Shown here in pieces: positions 1 to 6,263 of a DNA stretch of 6,392 bases. The stretch is taken from NCBI GenBank assembly GCA_028875135.1, contig JAPPFQ010000202.1, positions 1 through 6,392 of the forward strand, in the 5' to 3' direction. Position 1 is the first letter of the stretch, and each line of letters begins with the position of its first letter. The DNA is from Acidobacteriota bacterium (GTDB lineage Bacteria; Acidobacteriota; Terriglobia; Versatilivoradales; Versatilivoraceae). The notes under the pieces were generated by a model, which was given only the letters and a program-made list of their open reading frames with translations, did no database searches and was not told the origin of the DNA. Both the position numbers and the translations under genes were made by a program.

Positions 1-46
1 GGATACAATGGGGGGAGTGAAGCGGGCTGATACACAGTAAGTCTTT

Positions 47-75
47 TATAATAAGCCTGTTACAAGAGATATAAT
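47..75 (+). promoter_or_regulatory. Candidate promoter region with two exact TATAAT boxes
   Basis: Two perfect TATAAT hexamers lie at 47-52 and 70-75, start to start 23 bp apart, inside an AT-rich island (about 42-78) in otherwise GC-rich DNA. Neither has a good -35 box. The downstream one has TTTATA at 45-50 (4 of 6 matches to TTGACA, 19-bp spacing); the upstream one has CTGATA at 27-32 (4 of 6, only 14-bp spacing). Either would drive the cytochrome-like gene at 368 through a leader of roughly 290 nt. The assignment rests on the -10 matches and local composition alone. Confidence 0.4.
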
Positions 76-367
76 CTAGACGCGAATGCGGCGAATAGAA
101 AGCACCCGTTCGGAAACACATCACTTCCCCAAAGAAACGCCGCCCCACGCCACAATCACCCACCCCCGCCGCCTTCGCGTCGCAATTCTAACCCGACGCT
201 TCCCATCTGAACCCCGCGTTGCGACAGCCGCGAAGCGGCGAATCAGTAACATTCTTCGGGAGAACACGGCCTCTCCAAGCCCACGCCAATACCGCCCCCC
301 ACCCCCCAAGAATGTGGACACCGTCGGCCGGTTGCGCTAAATTGGGATTCACACTTGGAGGTTTGAT
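76..367 (+). other. C-rich untranslated leader or intergenic region, no convincing gene
   Basis: No credible gene was found here. The possible 84-codon frame from 86 has no ribosome binding site and an Arg/Pro-rich low-information product. The + strand is strongly C-biased: 121-180 has 32 C and 8 G, and 271-310 has 24 C and 4 G, including two C6 runs at 295-300 and 302-307. A small perfect hairpin, GCCGC-GAA-GCGGC, sits at 227-239. A near repeat of the block at 81-96 recurs at 229-243 with one base deleted. The region ends with GGAGG at 357-361, six bases before the ATG at 368. C-rich, G-poor RNA is the typical context for Rho loading, so a regulatory leader is possible but unproven. Confidence 0.5.
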
Positions 368-3300
368 ATGGGTGCTGTTTATCGTACCCGCGGGAGTGCC
401 GGTGGTGTCATGGCGCCGGCCTTTCTGGGGGCCTTCCTTTGTCTGGCCGTAGCGGTGTCCATCGCTCCGCTCCTGGCCGCCGACCAACAGGCCGAGTCCT
501 TCGAGGCGCTCGAACACCGCTACAACCGAGAGGTACGGCCGCTGATCGGGCAGTTCTGCCAAAACTGCCACTCCACGGCCCTGCGGACCGGAGAACTGGA
601 CCTGGAGCGGTTCACCGACATGGCCGAGGTGCGGCAGGATGCCGGGGCCTGGGTCAAGGTGGTCGACATGCTGGAGCGGGGGGAAATGCCTCCCGAGGGA
701 TCCGGCCAACCGTTGCCCGCCCAGAGGCAGGCTTTGCTGGAGTGGGTGAAGGGGTATTTGCGGGCGGAGTCTTTGGCCAATGCCGGGGACCCGGGACCGG
801 TGGTCCTCAGACGGCTCAACAACGCCGAATACACCTACACTGTTCAGGACCTGACCGGAATCGCTCTGGATCCGACCCGGGAGTTTCCCACCGACAGCGC
901 GGCCGGAGAAGGATTCACCAATGCCGGCAACGCCCTGGTGATGTCTCCCGGCCTGCTGCAGAAATATCTCGACGCCGGCAAGGCCATTGCCCGACACGCC
1001 GTGCTGTTGCCCGACGGGTTTCGTTTTTCCCTTGAGAAGACCCGCCGCGACTGGACCGACGAGATACTGGCCGAGATCCGCCGGTTCTACGGCCGGTTTA
1101 CGGAGGTGCGGAAGCTGGGCGTGGGTTCGGAGGTGGGAAACGTCAACGTCCACGGCAACTCCCGCATCGGGCTGTCCGGAATGCTGCCGCTGCAGCAATA
1201 CTTTGCAGCCACCCTGGCCGAGCGGCAGGCATTGCGCTCCGGCCGCAAGACCATCCCGGCCGTGGCCCGGCAATACGGGCTGAATGCCAGGTACCTCGGC
1301 CGGCTGTGGAACAGTCTCAACGGAGTCGCCCCCTCTCCCCTCATGGATGACCTGCGGGCCCGCTGGCGCGGCGCCGGGCCCTCGGACGCCGGGGCGTTGA
1401 CCTCGGCGGTGGCCGCCTGGCAGCGGGCACTCTGGACCTTTGGGCCGGTCGGCTTGATCGGCAGGACCGGAGGACCCAAGCGGTGGATGGAGCCGGTCGA
1501 TCCCCTGGTCTTTCAGCAGTACCTGTGCGCCTCCATCCCCCCCAGGCCCCCGGACCGGCGAGACGGGGAAGTGCTGGTGTCGCTGGTGGTAACCGATGCC
1601 GGGGACGGGAGCGAGGACGACCTGGTGGTGTTGGAGCGGCCGCGCCTGGTGCGTGTCGGCCGACCCGACGTGCTGCTGCGGGAGGTGCGTGGCCTCAGCC
1701 GGGGAATGAGCGGTTCAGAAGCGGGCCAACCCTCTCCGGAAAGAGTCGAGTGGGGCCTGGACCCGGCCCTGTTCGGCAGACATCCCGACGGCAAGGCCAT
1801 CGATGCCGACTCGCTGGTCGTGCGGGCGCCGGCGGTGATTCCCATTCGCCTGCCCGCCTCCCTGGCGTCCGGACGCGACCTGGTTGCCAGGGCCGTGGTG
1901 GACCCGGAAGCCGGCAGCCAGGGCAGCGTGCAGGTGGAGCTGGTGCTGGGAGAGCCGGCAGAGACATCCGGCCTGCTGGTCAGCCGGACCAGCGTCCTCT
2001 ATTCCAGCGTGAGCCAGGTATTTTCGGATCGCCGCGACCTCTCCCTCTCCCGGCCTTTCCTGGTGGCCGAAGGCGGCGGCGCCCGTCAGCGAATGCAGGC
2101 GGCCCTGGACGACTACCGCAGCCTCTTTCCGGCGGCGCTCTGCTTCACCCAGATCGTACCGGTCGACGAGATCCTCACCCTGCAACTGTTTTATCGCGAG
2201 GATGACCACCTGGCCCGGCTGATGCTGGACAGCCGCCAGCGGGCCCGGCTCGACCGGCTCTGGGAAGAACTTCGATTCGTCAGCCAGAGTCCCTTCGATC
2301 GGGTGACGGCCCTGGACCTGCTCCTGGAAGCCATGGTGGGCAACGGGCGAAGGGACCGTTCCCAGTACCTCGCCCTGCTGCCTCTGCAGCCACCCATCGA
2401 GCGGGGGGCGGATGCCTTCCGCCGGGATTTGGTCGAAGCCGAACCCGTACAGTTGGCGGCCCTGATCGAGTTTGCCGGCCGGGCTTACCGCCGCCCGCTG
2501 ACCGGGCAGGAGGTAGAGGAGCTGCACGGGCTGTACCGCCGGCTTCGGGAGCAGGATCTCTCCCACGACGAGGCCTTTCGCTTGACGCTGGCCCGGGTCT
2601 TTGTGGCTTCCCCCTTCCTTTATCGGCTGGAGAAGGCGCCGCCCCAGGCCACGGCCGAGGTCTCCGACTGGGAGCTGGCCAGCCGTCTGAGCTACTTCCT
2701 CTGGTCTTCCCAACCGGACCGGGAGCTGCGCTCGCTGGCCACTCAAGGCAGGCTGGGTGCTCCCGAAGTGCTGGTCTGGCAGGCCCGGCGCATGCTGGCC
2801 GATGCCCGGGTGCGGCGGCTGGCCACCGAGTTCGCCTGCCAGTGGCTGCACATCTACGACTTCGACCAGACCGAGGAAAAAAGCGAGAAGTACTTCCCCG
2901 AGTTTGCCGAAATACGCGGGGACCTGTACGAGGAGTCGATTCGCTTCTTTACCGATCTGTTTCAACGGGACGGCTCGCTGCTGAATCTGTTCAACGCCGA
3001 TCACACCTTCGTCAACCGGAGGCTGGCCGAGTTTTACGGGATCGAGGGCGTTCAGGGCGAGGACTGGCAGCGCGTCCAGGTGAAGGAGCAGGGGCGCGGA
3101 GGCATTCTGGCGCTGGGCACTACCCTGACCAAGCAGTCGGGCGCCTCCCGGACCAGTCCCATCCTGCGCGGCAACTGGATCAGCGAAGTGCTCCTGGGAG
3201 AAAAGCTGCCCCGGCCGCCCCCGGACGTGCCCGAACTTCCTCCGGATGAGACCGCCACCGAGGGGCTGACTCTGCGCCAACTGGTGGCCCTGCATACCAG

Positions 3301-3709
3301 CGAGCCCGGTTGCGCCTCCTGTCATCGCAGGATCGACCCCTTCGGCTTCGCGCTGGAAGGCTTCGACGCCATCGGACGGCGCCGCGACCGGGACATGGCC
3401 GGCCGTCCCCTGGACACGCGGACCACGCTTCCCGACGGCACCGAGGTGGAGGGACTGGCCGGTTTGCGGGACTACCTGTTGGAGCACCGGCGAGAGGAAG
3501 TGCTGCGCCAGTTCTGCCGCAAGCTGCTGGGGTACGCCATCGGCCGGGAACTGAAACTCTCCGACCAGCCGCTCGTCACCGAGATGCTGGAGCGCCTGGC
3601 CCAAAACGACTACCGCTTCTCGGTGGCCGTGGATACCATCGTTCGAAGCCGTCAGTTCCGGGAGATCCGGGGCACGGATCTGCAAGTGGCCCGGGGCGCC
3701 GGCCCCTGA
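368..3709 (+). CDS. Secreted DUF1592-family protein with two heme c motifs
   Basis: This is a 1113-residue exported protein of the planctomycete-type cytochrome family (Pfam PSCyt1/PSD group). Its reaction is not established; two heme sites suggest an extracytoplasmic redox role. A Sec-type signal spans residues 1-38 (hydrophobic 16-37, probable cleavage after LLAA). Domains in order: PSCyt1 around 50-130 with CQNCH at 64-68 and likely distal ligand Met107; DUF1587 at 145-208 (RRLNNAEY, DLTG); DUF1595 at about 695-756 (AYRRPLT); DUF1592 at about 768-897 (RLSYFLWSS, FYGIEG); DUF1588 at about 905-1010 with CASCH at 982-986 followed by DPFGFALEGFD; DUF1585 at about 1020-1101. The linker at 210-690 matches no domain I can name with confidence; it contains YLGRLW near 310 and FYREDDH at 608-614, which I recall from homologues. 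GGAGG at 357-361 fixes the start. The DUF1552 gene follows after 137 bp on the same strand. No frameshift or truncation is visible. Confidence 0.93.
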   Translation: MGAVYRTRGSAGGVMAPAFLGAFLCLAVAVSIAPLLAADQQAESFEALEHRYNREVRPLIGQFCQNCHSTALRTGELDLERFTDMAEVRQDAGAWVKVVDMLERGEMPPEGSGQPLPAQRQALLEWVKGYLRAESLANAGDPGPVVLRRLNNAEYTYTVQDLTGIALDPTREFPTDSAAGEGFTNAGNALVMSPGLLQKYLDAGKAIARHAVLLPDGFRFSLEKTRRDWTDEILAEIRRFYGRFTEVRKLGVGSEVGNVNVHGNSRIGLSGMLPLQQYFAATLAERQALRSGRKTIPAVARQYGLNARYLGRLWNSLNGVAPSPLMDDLRARWRGAGPSDAGALTSAVAAWQRALWTFGPVGLIGRTGGPKRWMEPVDPLVFQQYLCASIPPRPPDRRDGEVLVSLVVTDAGDGSEDDLVVLERPRLVRVGRPDVLLREVRGLSRGMSGSEAGQPSPERVEWGLDPALFGRHPDGKAIDADSLVVRAPAVIPIRLPASLASGRDLVARAVVDPEAGSQGSVQVELVLGEPAETSGLLVSRTSVLYSSVSQVFSDRRDLSLSRPFLVAEGGGARQRMQAALDDYRSLFPAALCFTQIVPVDEILTLQLFYREDDHLARLMLDSRQRARLDRLWEELRFVSQSPFDRVTALDLLLEAMVGNGRRDRSQYLALLPLQPPIERGADAFRRDLVEAEPVQLAALIEFAGRAYRRPLTGQEVEELHGLYRRLREQDLSHDEAFRLTLARVFVASPFLYRLEKAPPQATAEVSDWELASRLSYFLWSSQPDRELRSLATQGRLGAPEVLVWQARRMLADARVRRLATEFACQWLHIYDFDQTEEKSEKYFPEFAEIRGDLYEESIRFFTDLFQRDGSLLNLFNADHTFVNRRLAEFYGIEGVQGEDWQRVQVKEQGRGGILALGTTLTKQSGASRTSPILRGNWISEVLLGEKLPRPPPDVPELPPDETATEGLTLRQLVALHTSEPGCASCHRRIDPFGFALEGFDAIGRRRDRDMAGRPLDTRTTLPDGTEVEGLAGLRDYLLEHRREEVLRQFCRKLLGYAIGRELKLSDQPLVTEMLERLAQNDYRFSVAVDTIVRSRQFREIRGTDLQVARGAGP

Positions 3710-3715
3710 TCCTTG

Positions 3716-3756
3716 CGGGAAAGCTTCCGGCGGAACCGTTCCCGATCCGCTATTTT
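3716..3756 (+). terminator. Nested hairpin with offset T-rich tail, weak terminator or attenuator
   Basis: Seven bases after the first stop codon, CGGGAA (3716-3721) pairs with TTCCCG (3739-3744). Inside it a second inverted repeat, TTCCG (3725-3729) and CGGAA (3731-3735), flanks a single G. A short T-rich stretch TATTTT (3751-3756) follows only after a six-base gap, so this is a poor match to an intrinsic terminator. It could cause partial termination, or protect the 3' end of the first message, so that the two genes are expressed at different levels. Confidence 0.35.
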
Positions 3757-3834
3757 GGAGGGGAATCCAGGTTCATGGAGCGTTCGGAAGCCATTTAGAG
3801 GTAGAATAGCCGCGCAATCCCTCTCTCCTTTGCC

Positions 3835-3840
3835 GTGAGG
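3835..3840 (+). promoter_or_regulatory. Ribosome binding site that sets the DUF1552 start
   Basis: GTGAGG at 3835-3840 (core GAGG 3837-3840) lies six bases before ATG 3847, an ideal Shine-Dalgarno distance. The GTG at 3835 could formally open the same frame four codons earlier, but then this purine-rich site would be inside the gene and nothing comparable lies at the right distance upstream (the preceding bases are C/T-rich). ATG 3847 is therefore preferred. Confidence 0.7.
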
Positions 3841-3846
3841 CCGATC

Positions 3847-5151
3847 ATGATCAACCCTCAATTTTCTCGACGAAAATTCCTGCGGGGGCTGGGCGTCACC
3901 ATGGCGCTGCCCTGGATGGAGTCGCTGCCGGTTTGGGATGCCGTGGCTGCACCGGGCGCGCCTGCCTCCAATGAGGCCCCGGTCCGCCTGGGAGTGCTGT
4001 TTGCGGGCAACGGGTTTCACAGCAAGGAGTGGTGGGCCAAGGGAGCGGGGAATCAGATGGAGCTCGGCCGGGTGCTGGAGCCCCTGACCGATTATCGCGA
4101 GCGCATGGTCTTCATCCGCGGGCTCTACAACGCCGAGGCGCTCAAGGGCAACATCCACAGCTCCCAGACCGGCAACATGCTTTCCGGAGCGCCCCTGGCC
4201 AACGGAGGCGAGATTCGTTCCGGAACCAGCTTCGACCAGGTGGTGGCCCAGAACTACGGGCGCTCCACCAAGGTGCCCAGCCTGGTGGTCGGTTGCGAAC
4301 GGTCCAACCCGGGGATTCACAAGAACTACTCCATGCTCTACAGCTCGCATATCTCCTGGAGCTCTCCCACGGCTCCCACCCCGCTGGAGGTCTATCCCGC
4401 CCTGGCTTTCGACCGGCTGTTCAAGGACAGCGTCCAGCGTGGAGACCAGAGCGTGCTGGATGCGGTGCTGGACGAAGCCCATCGCCTGCGCCGGGACATA
4501 GGCTCCAACGATCAGCACAAGCTGGACGAGTATCTGAACTCGGTGCGGGAGGTGGAGCGGCGCATCGAGCAGGCCGGCAATCGGGGCGAGGTGCAGGGCT
4601 GGCGCCCCACCCTGGACAAGCCCGACATTCCCCGCCCGCCTGACGGCATGCCACAGGACATTCCCGAGCACATGCGGCTCATGAGCGACATCCTGGTGCT
4701 GGGCTTCCAGACCGACACCACCCGGGTCTGCACGCTGAAGCTCAACAACGATCACAGCTACCTGCTGTTCCGCCACCTGGGAGTCACGGTCGGCCACCAC
4801 GAGCTCTCCCACCAGGACAACGAAGCCTGGCTTCGCGTGAACCAGTTCTTCGTGGAGCAGTTGGCCTATATCGCCCGCAAGCTGGACGCCGTCCAGGAAG
4901 GCGAGCGGACCGCACTGGACAACTCCATGCTGATGATCTGCTCCAGCATGCTTACGGGCCGCCACAACGCCAAGCAACTGCCGGTGGTCCTGCTGGGCGG
5001 CGCCGGGGGGCAGTTGAAGGGCGGCCGGATCCTGAACTACCTCGACAAGCCCAACCGCAAGATGTGCAGCCTGTTCCTGTCCTTGATGGACAAGTACGGC
5101 ATTCACCTCAATGAGTTCGGCGACTCGCAGGAACGGCTGCTGGAGGTGTAG
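3847..5151 (+). CDS. Tat-exported DUF1552 (HXXSHH family) protein
   Basis: This 434-residue protein matches the usual size and layout of DUF1552 proteins, whose biochemical function is unknown. A twin-arginine signal is clear: SRRKFL at residues 7-12, a hydrophobic stretch, and a likely cleavage after AVAA (32-35). Tat export implies the protein folds, perhaps with a cofactor, before export. Family landmarks in order: AGNGFHSKEWW (53-63), NIHSSQTGNMLSG (102-114), SSHISW (166-171), FDRLF (188-192), a charged helical stretch near 200-242, and HHELSHQ (317-323). The C-terminal block RHNAKQLP begins at 372, followed by a Gly-rich LLGGAGG. The family signature HXXSHH reads H318-E-L-S-H322-Q323 here, so the last His is Gln. 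It sits 137 bp after the DUF1592 gene, its common partner. Some DUF-type relatives have been placed near the alkaline phosphatase fold; I cannot confirm that from this sequence. Confidence 0.93.
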   Translation: MINPQFSRRKFLRGLGVTMALPWMESLPVWDAVAAPGAPASNEAPVRLGVLFAGNGFHSKEWWAKGAGNQMELGRVLEPLTDYRERMVFIRGLYNAEALKGNIHSSQTGNMLSGAPLANGGEIRSGTSFDQVVAQNYGRSTKVPSLVVGCERSNPGIHKNYSMLYSSHISWSSPTAPTPLEVYPALAFDRLFKDSVQRGDQSVLDAVLDEAHRLRRDIGSNDQHKLDEYLNSVREVERRIEQAGNRGEVQGWRPTLDKPDIPRPPDGMPQDIPEHMRLMSDILVLGFQTDTTRVCTLKLNNDHSYLLFRHLGVTVGHHELSHQDNEAWLRVNQFFVEQLAYIARKLDAVQEGERTALDNSMLMICSSMLTGRHNAKQLPVVLLGGAGGQLKGGRILNYLDKPNRKMCSLFLSLMDKYGIHLNEFGDSQERLLEV

Positions 5152-5256
5152 CCGCTCGACCGCGGGCTGCCCGTCCTCGATTCTCAAAACGCTAAGGCAA
5201 GCCTGGTTACTTGTCTTCTTGTACCCCCTTCCATAACCCTTTCGGAAATTTCAATC

Positions 5257-5274
5257 GCCCGCGACTGAGCGGGC
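5257..5274 (+). promoter_or_regulatory. GC-rich hairpin just upstream of the beta-barrel gene's RBS
   Basis: GCCCGC (5257-5262) and GCGGGC (5269-5274) form a perfect 6-bp all-G/C stem with a GACTGA loop. The stem ends five bases before the GGAGG ribosome binding site at 5280-5284. No T-tract follows, so it is not an intrinsic terminator. In the 5' leader it could influence ribosome access or message stability. The structure is seen directly; the role is inferred. Confidence 0.4.
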
Positions 5275-5279
5275 ATGAT

Positions 5280-5284
5280 GGAGG
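5280..5284 (+). promoter_or_regulatory. Ribosome binding site that sets the beta-barrel gene start
   Basis: GGAGG at 5280-5284 is five bases before ATG 5290. An earlier in-frame ATG at 5275 would put this strong site inside the gene, and upstream of 5275 there is only the G/C hairpin with no purine-rich site. ATG 5290 also gives a more typical signal peptide, opening with Met-Arg. Confidence 0.7.
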
Positions 5285-5289
5285 TCTTT

Positions 5290-6102
5290 ATGCGGATGAT
5301 GCCCCTTGGAAGAGTCAATTGGCGGGGCTGCCTTGCAGCCGGACTGCTCTGGATCGTCGCGGGCGCGGCGCCGGCTGAAGGGGGAGATTTCTACATCGGC
5401 GTCACGGGGTCGGGCGAACGTCTGGGTGTCCTGTACGACAAGACGGTGGACAACACCAGTCCGAGCAACGTTTCACTCAACCAGGGCCAGGTTTTTCAAG
5501 TCGATGATTCCGCCAACAAGGTGGGTTACGGCTACGGTTTCCTGGCCGGCTACCGCGTGCCTCTGGGTCTTACCGGCCTCTTCGTGGCCGGCGAGGGTGA
5601 CTTGGGCTATCACCGTGGTGTGGTGTTAGGGCGCTTGCCGGGACTGGGGACTTCCGAAGGCCGCAACCAACTGGGAGAGGTCTGGCCCGAGGACTGGTCC
5701 TTCGACAAGGACAGAAGCTTCGGCTTCACCCTGCGCCTGGGGGCCGGAATCCCGGTGGTGGGACCGGGGCTCGGCCCCAGTGTCTACGGGCTGGTCGGGG
5801 TGCGGCGCCTCGGGGCCAAGTTCAGGGCGGACTATACCGGATGCCTGAATCCGACGCCCTGCACCGAGGACAGCCAGCTTACCTCGGGAACCGACCGATT
5901 CGACGAGAACTTTACCGGCTGGACCACCGGCGGCGGGATCGAAAAAAAGGTGGGAGCCATCGCCATCAGGGGCGAAGTTCGCTATACCGACTACGGAAGC
6001 GCCTCGAGGACCATCCCGTTCACCGACGTAGGGGTGACGGTCCCCTTGTCACTGGAAACCAGCGGCGTCAGCGCCCGGGTGGGCCTGCTCCTGTATTTCT
6101 GA
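5290..6102 (+). CDS. Outer-membrane beta-barrel protein, 8-stranded OMP_b-brl type
   Basis: This 270-residue protein has a Sec signal (residues 1-29, cleavage likely after AAPA) and a small-barrel pattern. About eight amphipathic strands can be read: FYIGVTGSG, GYGYGFLAGYR, LFVAGEGDLGYH, SFGFTLRLGAGI, SVYGLVGVRRLG, TGWTTGGGIEKKV, AIAIRGEVRYTDYG and SARVGLLLYF. The GW-x-GGG-E and RGEVRYTDYG blocks are typical of OMP_b-brl/OmpA-like porin barrels. The C-terminal Phe with alternating hydrophobics is the expected outer-membrane assembly signal, implying a diderm cell. Two cysteines, C185 and C191, lie in the loop between predicted strands 5 and 6 and could form a disulfide. No peptidoglycan-binding domain follows, so it is a bare barrel. 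Its ligand or transport role cannot be told. It lies 138 bp after the DUF1552 gene on the same strand, and co-transcription is uncertain. Confidence 0.85.
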   Translation: MRMMPLGRVNWRGCLAAGLLWIVAGAAPAEGGDFYIGVTGSGERLGVLYDKTVDNTSPSNVSLNQGQVFQVDDSANKVGYGYGFLAGYRVPLGLTGLFVAGEGDLGYHRGVVLGRLPGLGTSEGRNQLGEVWPEDWSFDKDRSFGFTLRLGAGIPVVGPGLGPSVYGLVGVRRLGAKFRADYTGCLNPTPCTEDSQLTSGTDRFDENFTGWTTGGGIEKKVGAIAIRGEVRYTDYGSASRTIPFTDVGVTVPLSLETSGVSARVGLLLYF

Positions 6103-6140
6103 ATCGCGGCCGCCTGCCGGAAACAAAACAAAAGAGAAAT

Positions 6141-6180
6141 GCACGAACGGCCACGAAGGGCGACGAAGGGCCACCAAGCG
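6141..6180. repeat. Four tandem 10-bp units, consensus near SCACGAAGGG
   Basis: Four consecutive 10-bp units are visible: GCACGAACGG, CCACGAAGGG, CGACGAAGGG and CCACCAAGCG. Units 2 and 3 differ at one base, and the outer units differ from unit 2 by two bases each. The array begins 38 bp after the beta-barrel stop codon and is not in a credible gene. Similar CACGAAGG-type short-period repeats are, from memory, widespread in intergenic DNA of planctomycete, verrucomicrobial and acidobacterial genomes. No function is assigned. Confidence 0.6.
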
Positions 6181-6189
6181 GGACGGCTA

Positions 6190-6202
6190 TGCCGCAGCGG
6201 CA
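6190..6202. repeat. 13-bp odd palindrome downstream of the tandem repeat
   Basis: TGCCGC (6190-6195) and GCGGCA (6197-6202) are perfect inverted arms around a single A. As RNA the effective stem is five base pairs or fewer, since the loop needs at least three bases, and no T-tract follows. As DNA it could be a dimeric protein site. The core resembles the GCCGC/GCGGC hairpin at 227-239 in the leader, which has a three-base centre instead of one. Confidence 0.35.
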
Positions 6203-6263
6203 CGAGTTGCGGCCTTGAAACTGGACGCGCGCTCCCTTAAATAGCAAGAGTGATCAGAGTTGG

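Noticed and set aside
121..321. 66-codon minus-strand frame in the leader
   Set aside because: Arg/Gly-rich product reflecting the complement of C-rich DNA; no family resemblance.
86..340. 84-codon + strand frame in the leader
   Set aside because: No ribosome binding site before 86, an Arg/Pro-rich product and no recognisable features; the C-rich composition explains the lack of stops.
188..1273. 361-codon minus-strand frame covering the leader and the start of the first gene
   Set aside because: Low-information composition and no domain; most of it is the antisense of the heme and DUF1587 coding region.
1715..3685. 656-codon open frame on the minus strand opposite the DUF1592 gene
   Set aside because: The translation is rich in Gln, Gly, His and Pro with no recognisable domain, and the + strand frame has a full set of conserved domains. 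Long antisense frames are expected in GC-rich coding DNA.
3775..3798. Seven-codon mini-frame MERSEAI between the first two genes, with GGAGGGG at 3757-3763
   Set aside because: The spacing of 11 bases is long and the frame is too short to distinguish from chance; it would matter only if ribosome profiling showed initiation there.
3802..3807. TAGAAT as a -10 box for the DUF1552 gene
   Set aside because: It matches five of six positions, but no -35-like hexamer lies 15-19 bp upstream.
5163..5173. CGGGC-T-GCCCG inverted repeat after the DUF1552 stop as a terminator
   Set aside because: Very short stem with a one-base centre and no T-tract after it.
3652..5187. 511-codon open frame on the minus strand opposite the DUF1552 gene
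   Set aside because: Same shadow pattern with no family motif, while the + strand has a Tat signal and DUF1552 landmarks.
5211..5237. TTGTCT with CATAAC as a promoter for the beta-barrel gene
   Set aside because: Each hexamer matches four of six positions and the spacing is only 15 bp; too weak to call.
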